NCBI RefSeq assembly: GCF_016862555.1
Contig: NZ_BONE01000027.1
Location: 1 to 64,000, forward strand
Reading direction: 5' to 3'
DNA: 64,000 nucleotides
Source of the DNA: Asanoa siamensis
Lineage (GTDB): Bacteria > Actinomycetota > Actinomycetes > Mycobacteriales > Micromonosporaceae
Shown piece after piece: positions 17,104 through 25,361 of this stretch; within the stretch, counting starts at the first letter, position 1, and each line of letters starts with the position of its first letter. The notes under the pieces were generated by a model. The model ran no database searches, was not told the origin of the DNA, and saw only the letters and a list, made by a program, of their open reading frames with translations. Made by a program: the position numbers and the translations under genes.

Positions 17104-17912
17104 ACGCGATCGTGCTTGCCGTTGCGGCAGTCGTGGCGACGGCGCTGGTGGTCGGGGTGGTTCGCCTGCGGCGGTCCCGGGCTCTTCGACGCCGGCAGCG
17201 TCAGATCCTGGCGCCACCCGCCCGGCGTCGCACCGCCACGCGTTCCTGGTCCGTGGGCGGCCTGCTCGCGGTTGTCGCCTCCGGTCCGGCCTGGCGGGCG
17301 GTCACCCTGTCGTTCGGCGCCGCCGCAGCGCTGGGTTATCTGCTCGGCGGGGTGGTCGCCGCGGTCATCCTGGGCGCGTATGCCACCGTGGCCACCGTTT
17401 CCCTGCGCCGGCGCCGCGGGAACGCGACACGGCGCGCGGCCAGATCCGCGTTGCTGGACCGGCTGACGGGTCTGGCGGCCGACCTCCGCGCGGGCGTCCC
17501 GATCGCGACCGCTGTCCTCGCCGCCGAGACCGCGGATGCGACGGCGCCGCTAGCCGTCTTCCCCGAACAGGACGCGGACCAGAGGCTGGCATCGCTGGCG
17601 CGGGCCGCGGTGACGTTGGCCGAGCGCACTGGCGCGCCGCTGGCCGACCTCGTCGATCGGATCGAGGCTGACGCGCGGGCCGGGGATCGCGCCCGGGACG
17701 CGGCGGCTGCCCAGGCCGCGGGCGCGCAGGCCACGGCGATGTTGCTGGCCGCGCTTCCGATCGGCGGGTTGGCGCTCGGCTATGCGATCGGCGCGGACTC
17801 ATTGGCGATCCTGCTGCGTACACCGTTGGGCGCGGTCTGTGCCCTCTGCGCCGTCACGCTGCAGATCCTGGGGCTGGTCTGGTCGCAACGCCTGCAACCG
17901 AGGCTGTCATGA
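17100..17912 (+). CDS. tadB: TadB-like pilus assembly membrane protein
   Basis: A 270-residue protein with an N-terminal membrane helix (VLAVAAVVATALVVGVV). A second hydrophobic stretch at about 80-100 precedes a cytoplasmic T2SSF-type helical domain (LTGLAADLRAGVPIATAVLAAE), and two C-terminal helices follow (LPIGGLALGYAIGADSLAILL and onward). It corresponds to TadB, the inner-membrane platform of the Tad pilus. The start overlaps tadA by ATGA and the stop overlaps tadC in the same way. Confidence 0.85.
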   Translation: MNAIVLAVAAVVATALVVGVVRLRRSRALRRRQRQILAPPARRRTATRSWSVGGLLAVVASGPAWRAVTLSFGAAAALGYLLGGVVAAVILGAYATVATVSLRRRRGNATRRAARSALLDRLTGLAADLRAGVPIATAVLAAETADATAPLAVFPEQDADQRLASLARAAVTLAERTGAPLADLVDRIEADARAGDRARDAAAAQAAGAQATAMLLAALPIGGLALGYAIGADSLAILLRTPLGAVCALCAVTLQILGLVWSQRLQPRLS

Positions 17913-18613
17913 CCGCGTCGGCGCCACGGCTCCGCGGCGGTGCGCGGACCTGGCCGCTTCGCCGGGTGCGAGCGGCCCGGCGCTTGGAGAGCATCACGCC
18001 TACGCCCAAGGCCCGGCGACGTCCGGACCTCGCCAAGCTCGGCGCGCTGGCGTCGGCGGCCGCGACCACCGTGCTCGTCGACGGGTGGTGGGGGTTTGCC
18101 TTGGCGGCGCCGGCCGCGCTGGTCGCGCATCGGGCCATCGGCCGGCTGGAACCAGCCGACGCGAAAGCACGGCGGCTGCGCGAGGAGGCCGACGCACCGA
18201 TCTGCGCCGACCTGATCGCGGCCGCGTTGCGGGCCGGTGCGCCGGTCGACGTGGCGGTTCTCAGCGTCGCCGACGCGCTCGGGGGTCCGTTGCGGGACCG
18301 CCTGACGCCTGTCGGCCGATCGCTGCGGCTCGGCGCCGAGCCCGACGAGGCGTGGAGCCACGTCGCGGGCATGCCGGGCGGTCCCCGGATCGCCGCCGCG
18401 GCGGTTCGATCGTCGGCGAGTGGTGCAGCCCTGGCGGGCGCGCTCACCCGGCTCGCCGACGACCTCCGCGCCGACCGCGCGGCCGCGATGGAGGCCGCCG
18501 CGCGCCGTGCCGGCGTGCTGATCGTCCTGCCACTCGGGCTCTGCTTCCTGCCCGCCTTCATCCTCGCCGGTCTCGTACCGGTGATCGTCGCCCTCCTCGG
18601 CGACGTTCTCTGA
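17909..18613 (+). CDS. tadC: TadC-like pilus assembly membrane protein
   Basis: A 234-residue protein with a basic N-terminus and one hydrophobic region at about 45-70. A T2SSF-type domain follows (ICADLIAAALRAGAPVDVAVLSVADAL), then a C-terminal helix pair (AGVLIVLPLGLCFLPAFILA, LVPVIVALLGDVL). It pairs with TadB as the inner-membrane platform. ATG 17909 overlaps the tadB stop. Confidence 0.85.
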   Translation: MTASAPRLRGGARTWPLRRVRAARRLESITPTPKARRRPDLAKLGALASAAATTVLVDGWWGFALAAPAALVAHRAIGRLEPADAKARRLREEADAPICADLIAAALRAGAPVDVAVLSVADALGGPLRDRLTPVGRSLRLGAEPDEAWSHVAGMPGGPRIAAAAVRSSASGAALAGALTRLADDLRADRAAAMEAAARRAGVLIVLPLGLCFLPAFILAGLVPVIVALLGDVL

Positions 18614-18634
18614 CCGACAGAAGGGAGTCACACC

Positions 18635-18802
18635 GTGCGCAAGCTCCTCGCCCGGCTGCGCGACGACGACGGCATGACCACCGCGGAGTACGCGGTCGGC
18701 ACTGTCGCGGCCGTCGCGTTCGCCGCCGCACTGTTGAAGGTCGTCAGTTCTGACAGAGTGCTCGCCGCGCTTTCCGCGGTCATCAGCCGAGCGCTCGGCT
18801 GA
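18635..18802 (+). CDS. Flp-pilin-like DUF4244 small protein
   Basis: A 55-residue protein: a basic, acidic-ended leader (RKLLARLRDDDG) followed by MTTAEYAVGTVAAVAFAAALL. Gly before a TxAEY helix is the class III prepilin cleavage pattern, giving a mature pilin of about 42 residues. AAGGGAG lies upstream of GTG 18635. It follows tadC directly and should be the structural pilin or a pilin-like subunit. No prepilin peptidase gene is present in the window. Confidence 0.85.
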   Translation: MRKLLARLRDDDGMTTAEYAVGTVAAVAFAAALLKVVSSDRVLAALSAVISRALG

Positions 18803-19023
18803 TGACCAGGGCCCGTCGCATGCGACGTGTACTCACGCGCCGGCTCCCAGGCGGCGAACCTCCGACGCCGCCGGGAGTCCTCCGGGACTCCGATGCCTCC
18901 GATGCCCGTCCTCGCGGCCGGCACGAGGAACCAACGGGTGTTTCGCCGGCCGGCCTTGGCAACCGGCCTGGCACACCCGTGGGCACCTCCGCTGCCACCG
19001 CCGCGGGTCGGCACGGAGCGCGG

Positions 19024-19413
19024 ATGTCCCGCAGGGGGTGGCGCGGCCGGGTACGCCCGCTGCGGGCGGGCCGTGGCCGCGACCGCGGTTCGACGACGGC
19101 GGAGTTGGCAGCCGCCTTACCGGCGTTGGCGCTGCTGCTCTTCGTCGGAGTCGCCGCGGTCGCGGCCACCCAAACCAAACTGCGGTGCGCGGACGCCGCC
19201 CGCGATGCTGCCCTGGCCGCGGCGCGCGGCCAGGAAGGCACGCTGTCAGGCACCAGCACGGCACCCGACGGCGCGACCATCACGGTCACGGTCCAGGGCG
19301 ACACGGTCACGGCGACGGTACGAGCGTCGGCCCGAGTGGCCGGCACCCGCCTACCGGCGATCGACGTCTCGGCGACGGCCGTGGCGGAGCGCGAACCGGA
19401 CCTGCCGTGGTGA
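19024..19413 (+). CDS. TadE-like minor pilin
   Basis: About 129 residues from ATG 19024: a basic leader ending RDRG, then STTAELAAALPALALLLFVGV, the TadE-type class III signal and membrane helix, then a small extracellular domain. The frame is open back to an ATG at 18802 that overlaps the pilin stop. That extra 74-residue stretch is Pro/Arg-rich with clearly lower GC at third positions than its neighbours, so I prefer 19024, which has GGAG five bases upstream. The longer form would be translationally coupled and cannot be excluded. Confidence 0.7.
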   Translation: MSRRGWRGRVRPLRAGRGRDRGSTTAELAAALPALALLLFVGVAAVAATQTKLRCADAARDAALAAARGQEGTLSGTSTAPDGATITVTVQGDTVTATVRASARVAGTRLPAIDVSATAVAEREPDLPW

Positions 19414-20039
19414 GGTCCCGGGCCGCACCGGCGGCGGTCGCGGGCGCGACGGCCTCGACGGGCGCGACGGCTTCGACGGCCGCGAGCGCGGCCGCGGCGT
19501 CGGCTGCTCCGACTGCCGGGACGGACGTGACTGCCTCTAAGGGCGTGACGGCGCCGGCTGTCGGGCTTGGCCCACCGCGGCTGGACAGAGGCGCGGCGAC
19601 GGTGTGGGTGCTGGCTGTCGGCTTGGCGTTCGTGCTGTTCGGGTTGGCGTGCGCGGCAGTCGGTGTCGCGGCGATCGGCCGGCATCAGGCCCAGACCGCT
19701 GCTGATCTGGGCGCGTTGGCCGGCGGGGCGCGCGTACTGGAAGGTTCGGACGCGGCGTGTGCCCGGGCCGGCCAGATCGCCGCCGCCAACGGTGGTCGGT
19801 TGACCGGCTGCGTTGTGCACGGGTTCGACGTGGTGGTCACTGTCGAGGTGACGGTGGAGCTACCGCCGCGTGGCGCGGTGCGGATCGCCAAGGCTCGCGC
19901 CCGGGCCGGGCCGGTCACGTCGTTCGTCTCAAGTGGAGAGTTCGGCGAGCGGGTCGCGGTAGGCGCGCGCGATCAGGGTGACCCAGTCGTAGACGGCGTT
20001 CTCGTTGGGCGCCAACGGACCGGGCACGAAATGAGGTGA
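19410..20039 (+). CDS. TadE/TadG-like (Rv3654c-type) membrane protein with extended C-terminus
   Basis: GTG 19410 overlaps the TadE stop. The first 50 residues are an Ala/Ser/Thr-rich stretch. The core then reads DRGAATVWVLAVGLAFVLFG and GRHQAQTAADLGALAGGA, the pattern of the last gene of actinobacterial tad operons (Rv3654c family). Homologues usually end near the ARAGP seen here about 40 codons before the stop. No stop occurs there, and the frame runs 110 bases into the convergent oxygenase gene, so the tail looks like a lost stop codon. Confidence 0.7.
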   Translation: MRSRAAPAAVAGATASTGATASTAASAAAASAAPTAGTDVTASKGVTAPAVGLGPPRLDRGAATVWVLAVGLAFVLFGLACAAVGVAAIGRHQAQTAADLGALAGGARVLEGSDAACARAGQIAAANGGRLTGCVVHGFDVVVTVEVTVELPPRGAVRIAKARARAGPVTSFVSSGEFGERVAVGARDQGDPVVDGVLVGRQRTGHEMR

Positions 20040-21053
20040 TGACAGGCCACGCTGGACGGACTCGCAGGCCGCCCAGTCCTGGCGGTTGGTGAGGTCCCAG
20101 AAGTCGACGGCGTAGGACGGGTCGGTCACCTCGGCGGGAAACAGCCACTCGCAGGTGACCCGGCTGGCGCCCGGTGACAGCGGTTCGAGGAGGTGGGTCA
20201 GCACGTAGTCGGGATGCAGCGAGATGAGCATGTTGGGGAAGAGGCCGAGGTAGCGGACCAGGCGCGGTTCGACGCCGGCGAGCGGGATGCCGTGGGAGCG
20301 GCCGTCCAGCGACATCGTGTCCGCGTGGTCGCGTAGGTCCATCGAGCCACCGACCCAGGTGCCCGGCTCGCGCCAGTTGCTGCCGGAGTTGGGCGGTGAG
20401 ACCGCGCAGAGTTCGGGGTGGATCAGCGGGCAGTGGTAGCACTCGTGGTAGTTCTCCGCGATGACCTTCCAGTTGGCCGCCACCTCGTACTCGTGGCGGG
20501 CCTTGATGACCAGGGTCTCCGGCCGGTACGGCGCGACGTGGCCGGCCAGCGCGCCCACATGTGCGGCGAACGGGCGGGCTGTGCCGGTCGCGTTGACGAA
20601 CAGCCAGCCGTGCCAGTCGACGGCCGGCAGTTCGATGAGACCGTACGCGGTGGCGTCGAAGCCCTCACCCATCCGCGGCGCGGTCCGCACGCGGCCGTCG
20701 AGGCCGTAGGACCAGCCGTGGTACGGGCAGAGCACCGCGGGCCGGTCGGTCGCCGCGCCGGCGGCCAGCAGTTCGTGTCCGCGGTGCCGGCAGACGTTGG
20801 CGAACGCCCGTGGCGTGCTGTCGTCGAACGTCACGAGCACGCCGACGTCGCCGACCGTGCGGGCGTGCTGGTTGCCGGCCTCGGCGAGGAGCGCGGTGCG
20901 CCCCAGAGCCACCCACGACCCGGCGAACAGGTGGCGTTGCTCCCAGGCGAGGACGTCGGTGGCGACGTACGCGGCGGCCGGCAGCATGGTCGACGCCCCG
21001 AACGGGCGGAGCGCGGCCTCGAGCGCGGACGGTTCGATCGGCGCACCCACCAT
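19929..21053 (-). CDS. Rieske-type aromatic-ring-hydroxylating oxygenase alpha subunit
   Basis: A protein of about 374 residues. The Rieske [2Fe-2S] ligands are CRHRGHELL and CPYHGWSYG. The mononuclear iron site follows (ENYHECYHCPLIHPEL), so this is a terminal oxygenase component; the substrate could be an aromatic acid or a quaternary amine. No reductase or ferredoxin gene is adjacent. I give ATG 21053 (MVGAPIEPS); the frame extends to GTG 21125 and neither has a strong ribosome site. The 3' end overlaps the convergent TadG-like gene. Confidence 0.85.
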   Translation of the reverse strand: MVGAPIEPSALEAALRPFGASTMLPAAAYVATDVLAWEQRHLFAGSWVALGRTALLAEAGNQHARTVGDVGVLVTFDDSTPRAFANVCRHRGHELLAAGAATDRPAVLCPYHGWSYGLDGRVRTAPRMGEGFDATAYGLIELPAVDWHGWLFVNATGTARPFAAHVGALAGHVAPYRPETLVIKARHEYEVAANWKVIAENYHECYHCPLIHPELCAVSPPNSGSNWREPGTWVGGSMDLRDHADTMSLDGRSHGIPLAGVEPRLVRYLGLFPNMLISLHPDYVLTHLLEPLSPGASRVTCEWLFPAEVTDPSYAVDFWDLTNRQDWAACESVQRGLSSPHFVPGPLAPNENAVYDWVTLIARAYRDPLAELST

Positions 21054-21133
21054 CACGCCATCATCACCGACGCTCCAGACCTCCGAAACCCGCGCGGCAC
21101 GATCAGGCAGGGGATGGGGGCGCACGGCCGGCG

Positions 21134-21270
21134 TCGACCGGTTAGGCCGGAGCGTCCTTGGGTGACCGCACGCAGGGCTCGGTCGGTTAGGCCGCAGCGT
21201 CCGTAGGCGACCGCGAGGCAGGGGTCGGTCGGCTAGGCTGCGGCGTCCTCGGGCGAGCGCAGGGCGAGGG
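21134..21270. repeat. Three degenerate tandem copies of a 45-46 bp unit at the helicase 3' end
   Basis: Copies begin near 21134, 21179 and 21224, each carrying (C/G)GGT(C/T)... GG(T/C)TAGGC(C/T)G(G/C)(A/G)GCGTCC and ending in a GCAGGG-like block. The third copy is the last 12 codons of the helicase gene and includes its stop (21233-21235). The other two lie downstream of it, before the oxygenase gene. Confidence 0.7.
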
Positions 21271-24262
21271 TCGGGCGAGCGTCGACGACAGGTTCGACCT
21301 CACCGGCGACGGCGTCGTCGTGACCGACGGCGGCTGTGGGGCCCTTGGCACGGCGGCGCCTGGCCGCGGGCACCGGGCTCGCGGCCGGTGCGGGTCCGGT
21401 CGCCTCCTTGGCTCCCGCAGCCAGTTTGGCTCGGGCCTTCGGCACCCGCGGACCGGCGGCCGCGGCGGGTCCGGCGTCATCCGAGAGCGCGCTGCGGCCA
21501 GACCGGGACCGCTTCCGCCGAGGCGCGGACCCGACCCGATCCCCGCCCGTCGCGTCACCGACCCCTTGGCCGTTGGCAGCCAACGCTTCACTGGCCGCCG
21601 CGACGTCGGTCGTCGTCGCGTTCGGTTCGCTGGGCGCCGCGGCGTCGGTCGTCATCGCGTCGGTCGTCGTGGCGTCGGTCGTCGTCGCGCCGGTCGAGGT
21701 CGCCGTCGTGTTCGCCGAGAGGCCGGCCGTCGCGTCGGCTGAGGTGTCAGCTGCCGCGTCAGGCGCTGTTCGGGGGGCAATGCTCGGTACCGCCTGAGGC
21801 GCGATCCCAAGCCCTGCCTCGGCGGCTGCGTTCGGTGCGGCCTCGGCGACGACGTGCGGTGCTGCTTCGGCGGCCACGTGCGGTGCTGCCTCAGCGGCGA
21901 CCTGGGGCGCCGCTGCCGCATCGGTCCGGTCGACCACCGACGCAGGGGTCGGGCTCGCTGCGGTGGCCGACTCCGTGCCCGACCCCGACGTGGCCGCTGC
22001 CAGGTTGGAGAGGACTATGTCCAGGACCTTTACCGCTTCTGGCTTCGCCAGTGGGTTGTTGCCGTTGCCGCATTTCGGTGACTGGACGCAGGACGGGCAG
22101 CCAGCCTCGCAGCCGCACTCCGCGATTACGTCCCGTGTCGCCTGGAGCCAGGACGAGGCCGCCGCGAAGGCGCGTTCCGCGAAGCCCGCCCCTCCTGAGT
22201 GGCCGTCGTAGACGAAGACCGTGGGTAGGCCCGTGTCCGGGTGCGACGCCGTCGACAAACCGCCGATGTCCCAGCGGTCGCACGTCGCCACCAGCGGCAG
22301 CAGGCCGATCGCCGCGTGTTCGGCCGCGTGCAGTGCGCCCGGAATGTCAGCCTCGGCTACCCCGTTCGCCGACAAAGCCGCGGGGGAGACCGTGAACCAG
22401 ACCGCGACCGTGCGCAGCTCCCGCGCCGGGAGGTCCAACGGCTTTGTGTCGATGACCTCGCCCGAACCATGCCGGCGCCGTTGGTAGGACACCACCTGGC
22501 TCGTCACGTCCACCTCGCCCAGGTGCATCGCGACCGGGCCCGCCACCACCGACGAACCCACCCCCGCCACCGACAGCGTCGTCACGTCGCGGGCGTGGGT
22601 CGTGTAGTCCGGCTCCTCCGCGTGGACCAGCGCGCACCCGTCCTCGAGGTCCAGCGAGTCCACGACGAAGGACGCGCCCTGGTGCAGGTAGACAGCACCG
22701 TCGTGGAGCATGAAGTGCGACGAGCCCGCGTCGGTCATCCCGAGCAACCGGCCCGTCGACGACTCCACCACGCAGATCTGCTGGCCCCCACTGCCGCGCA
22801 GGTCGATCTCGGGGCGTTTCCACGGCCGCCAGTACCAACCCGACGGCCGCCGCCGCAGCAGGCCGGCCGCGACGAGTTCCTCCAGCACCGGCACCGCGGC
22901 CGGGCCGAACAGCGACAGGTCGGCCTGCGTCAGCGGGCCCTCGGCGGCCGCGGCGCACAGCTGCGGGCCCAGCACATAGGGGTTCGACGGGTCCAGCACC
23001 GTCGCCTCGACCGGGTGGCCGAACAGCGCCTCCGGGTGATGCACGAGATAGGTGTCGAGCGGGTCGTCCCGCGCCACCAGCACCGCCAGCGCGTCGGAAC
23101 CCGAACGGCCCGCCCGGCCCGCCTGCTGCCACAGCGACGCCCGTGTGCCGGGGTAGCCGCAGATCAGCACCGCGTCCAGGCCCACCAGGTCGACGCCGAG
23201 CTCCAGCGCGTTGGTCGACGCCAGGCCCAGCAGCGAGCCGGAGAGCAGACCCTCCTCCAGCGACCGCCGCTCCTCGCGCAGGTAGCCGGCGCGGTAGGCC
23301 GCCACCCGCGACGCCAGCTCGGGGGATATTTCCGACAAGGACCGCCGGGCCACGGTCGCGACCGTCTCCGCCCCGCGCCGCGAGCGCACGAACGCCACCG
23401 TGCGCACCCCGGCCGAGACGGCATCGGTCAGCAAAGAGGCCGTCTCGCGGACGGCCGACCGGCGGACTGACGCACCTTCGAGCGGCGGTTCCCACAACGC
23501 GAACGTCACCCCGCCCCGCGGCGACGCGTCCTCGGTCACCGGCTCGACCCGCAGGCCCGTCAACCGCGCCGCCGCCGTCTCGGGATCGCCCGCCGTCGCG
23601 GACGCCAGCACGAACACGGGGGTACGCCCGTAACGGGCCGCCGCCCGCCGCAACCGCCGCAGCACGTGCGCGACGTGCGAACCGAACACACCCCGGTAGG
23701 TGTGGCACTCGTCGACCACGACGAACGCCAGCCGGCGCAGGAAGGTGCCCCAGGCGGCATGCCCCGGCAGGATGCTTCGGTGCAACATATCGGGATTTGT
23801 CAGGACGAAACGCGAGTTCTGCCGGATCCACTCCCGCTCGGCCCGCGGTGTGTCGCCGTCGTAACACGCCGGGCGTACGCCAGGAACGTCCAGACCGGCG
23901 ACGGACCGCAACTGGTCCGCGGCGAGTGCCTTGGTCGGCGCGAGATAGAGCACCGTCGCCCGCGGGTCGTCGACCAGTCGCGACAGCGCGGGCAGTTGAT
24001 AGGCCATCGACTTGCCGGAGGCCGTCCCCGTCGCCACCACGACGTGCCGGCCCTCGAACGCGAGCGACCCCGCGACGGCCTGGTGCCGCCACGGCAGCGA
24101 GACACCCCGCGCCGCGTACGCGGAGACCACCGCCGGCGGCACCCACGACGGCCACGGCACGGGATCGCCGACCCGGGAGGCGACCTGTTCGACATGGGTG
24201 ACCGGCGGCTGGGCGAGCAGGCCGGCGAGCAGGGAAGCCGGCGCCCCAACCGCTGAGGTCAT
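21233..24262 (-). CDS. DEAD/DEAH-box DUF1998 helicase with long repetitive C-terminal tail
   Basis: A 1009-residue superfamily 2 helicase. Motif I is ATGTASGKSMAYQLP (near residue 80), motif II is DECHTYRG, and motif VI is QQAGRAGRSG. The DUF1998 region near 690-745 has the zinc-type Cys cluster CGCEAGCPSCVQSPKCGNGNNP. The family (MrfA/YprA-like in Bacillus) is linked to mitomycin-type DNA repair. After residue about 760 comes a 250-residue disordered tail. It contains an eight-residue repeat (VAAEAAPH, three or more copies), a TTDA repeat, and a basic Arg/Lys/Ala/Pro end. The tail is unusual for the family. The start is taken at 24262. Confidence 0.88.
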   Translation of the reverse strand: MTSAVGAPASLLAGLLAQPPVTHVEQVASRVGDPVPWPSWVPPAVVSAYAARGVSLPWRHQAVAGSLAFEGRHVVVATGTASGKSMAYQLPALSRLVDDPRATVLYLAPTKALAADQLRSVAGLDVPGVRPACYDGDTPRAEREWIRQNSRFVLTNPDMLHRSILPGHAAWGTFLRRLAFVVVDECHTYRGVFGSHVAHVLRRLRRAAARYGRTPVFVLASATAGDPETAAARLTGLRVEPVTEDASPRGGVTFALWEPPLEGASVRRSAVRETASLLTDAVSAGVRTVAFVRSRRGAETVATVARRSLSEISPELASRVAAYRAGYLREERRSLEEGLLSGSLLGLASTNALELGVDLVGLDAVLICGYPGTRASLWQQAGRAGRSGSDALAVLVARDDPLDTYLVHHPEALFGHPVEATVLDPSNPYVLGPQLCAAAAEGPLTQADLSLFGPAAVPVLEELVAAGLLRRRPSGWYWRPWKRPEIDLRGSGGQQICVVESSTGRLLGMTDAGSSHFMLHDGAVYLHQGASFVVDSLDLEDGCALVHAEEPDYTTHARDVTTLSVAGVGSSVVAGPVAMHLGEVDVTSQVVSYQRRRHGSGEVIDTKPLDLPARELRTVAVWFTVSPAALSANGVAEADIPGALHAAEHAAIGLLPLVATCDRWDIGGLSTASHPDTGLPTVFVYDGHSGGAGFAERAFAAASSWLQATRDVIAECGCEAGCPSCVQSPKCGNGNNPLAKPEAVKVLDIVLSNLAAATSGSGTESATAASPTPASVVDRTDAAAAPQVAAEAAPHVAAEAAPHVVAEAAPNAAAEAGLGIAPQAVPSIAPRTAPDAAADTSADATAGLSANTTATSTGATTTDATTTDAMTTDAAAPSEPNATTTDVAAASEALAANGQGVGDATGGDRVGSAPRRKRSRSGRSALSDDAGPAAAAGPRVPKARAKLAAGAKEATGPAPAASPVPAARRRRAKGPTAAVGHDDAVAGEVEPVVDARPTLALRSPEDAAA

Positions 24263-24276
24263 GCCTGCACTCTCGC

Positions 24277-24294
24277 ACTGATGTTCTGATCAGT
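24277..24294. promoter_or_regulatory. Inverted repeat between the helicase and bldG
   Basis: ACTGAT GTTCTG ATCAGT, a 6-bp perfect inverted repeat in the 117-bp divergent spacer. It could be an operator for either gene. Confidence 0.3.
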
Positions 24295-24379
24295 CGACGC
24301 CGGGTCAGGTCATCGCTGCATACACAGCGTGTCGATGGTTAGATCGCAGGAACAAAGTCACAACAGCGGGAGGCGTTCG

Positions 24380-24727
24380 ATGGAGCTGTCGCTCTCGACC
24401 CGGGCCCTGGGCGGGCACACCGTGCTCGAAGTCGGCGGCGAGGTCGACGTCTACACCGCCCCCCGGCTACGCGAGCGGCTGATCGAGCTCGTGGACGCCG
24501 GCGCCACCCAGATCGTCGTCGACCTCGGTCGGGTCGACTTCCTCGACTCCACCGGGCTCGGCGTGCTGGTCGGCGCGCTCAAGCGGCTCCGGCAGGCGGG
24601 CGGCGGCCTCAGCCTCGTCTGCGACAAGGAGCCGTTGCTGAAGATCTTCCGGATCACGGCGCTCGACCAGGTCTTCCCGTTGTTCGCGACCGTCGAAGCG
24701 GCCGTCGAGGCCGGTCCGGCCGAGTGA
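24380..24727 (+). CDS. bldG: Anti-sigma-factor antagonist BldG (STAS domain)
   Basis: A 115-residue single STAS domain. The signature [21 protein letters not shown] places the phosphorylatable serine at residue 57, the position known to matter in Streptomyces BldG. In that genus BldG is needed for aerial growth and antibiotic production and works by binding anti-sigma factors when unphosphorylated. ATG 24380 has GGGAGG six bases upstream. The stop overlaps the start of the anti-sigma gene, a conserved pairing. Confidence 0.9.
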   Translation: MELSLSTRALGGHTVLEVGGEVDVYTAPRLRERLIELVDAGATQIVVDLGRVDFLDSTGLGVLVGALKRLRQAGGGLSLVCDKEPLLKIFRITALDQVFPLFATVEAAVEAGPAE

Positions 24728-25161
24728 TGGCGACTGTTCGTCTCTCGTTCTCCCCGGCTCCGGTGCACGTCCGGACCGCCCGCCTGGTCGGCGTGGCGGT
24801 CGCCCGTCGTGCGGGCGTCGCCGAAGAGCTGCTCGACGAGGTACGGCTCGCGATCGGTGAGGCCTGCACGCGCGCGGTCGCGCTGCACCGCCAGTACGGA
24901 CTCGCCGACCTCGTGCTGGTCGAGATGTCCGACGGCGGCAACTACGTGGTGCGCGTCATCGACCGCGCGCCGATCGAGGCCGGGCTCGGCCTCGCCGCGT
25001 TGCCCCCGGACGAGCTCGCCAACGAGTCGTTGACCGACGAGGCACTGACCGTCGGTGTCGGATTCGCCCTGCTCGCGGGGTTCGTCGAGGATCTCCAGGT
25101 GCGTCCTGTCGAGGTCGGCATCGGCACCGAAGTACGCATGGTCTGGCCGGTCGGGCGCTAG
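24727..25161 (+). CDS. RsbW/SpoIIAB-like anti-sigma factor (HATPase), BldG partner
   Basis: A 144-residue GHKL-ATPase-fold protein. The N-box reads DEVRLAIGEACTRAVALH, in which the Mg-binding Asn of SpoIIAB-type kinases (EAxTNAxxH) is replaced by Arg. The later Gly-rich ATP-lid motifs are also weak (VDDxGxG appears as VIDRAPIEAGLG). It may therefore bind partners without kinase activity. ATG 24727 overlaps the bldG stop (GTG 24724 is the alternative). The neighbour order matches the bldG locus. Confidence 0.82.
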   Translation: MATVRLSFSPAPVHVRTARLVGVAVARRAGVAEELLDEVRLAIGEACTRAVALHRQYGLADLVLVEMSDGGNYVVRVIDRAPIEAGLGLAALPPDELANESLTDEALTVGVGFALLAGFVEDLQVRPVEVGIGTEVRMVWPVGR

Positions 25162-25361
25162 CAGAGATCACGTTTTGTGCGCGACAACCCCGCGCCGATG
25201 TGAATAGCGACACTGTGTACGGCTAGAGTACGCGGGTTATCAGCTAGCGCCCTGACCTCGCCATCCGTCTGGTCGGGTGCGTCGTTGCTCTCCACATGGA
25301 GACGTCCCAAGGCCGGGCTAGTCCACCGGCGGGACGCGTTGGTCGTTATTGGAGGACATAG

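Noticed and set aside
18802-19023. Upstream extension of the TadE gene, coupled to the pilin stop.
   Set aside because: Third-position GC drops and the leader would be about 97 residues, too long for a class III signal; kept only as an alternative.
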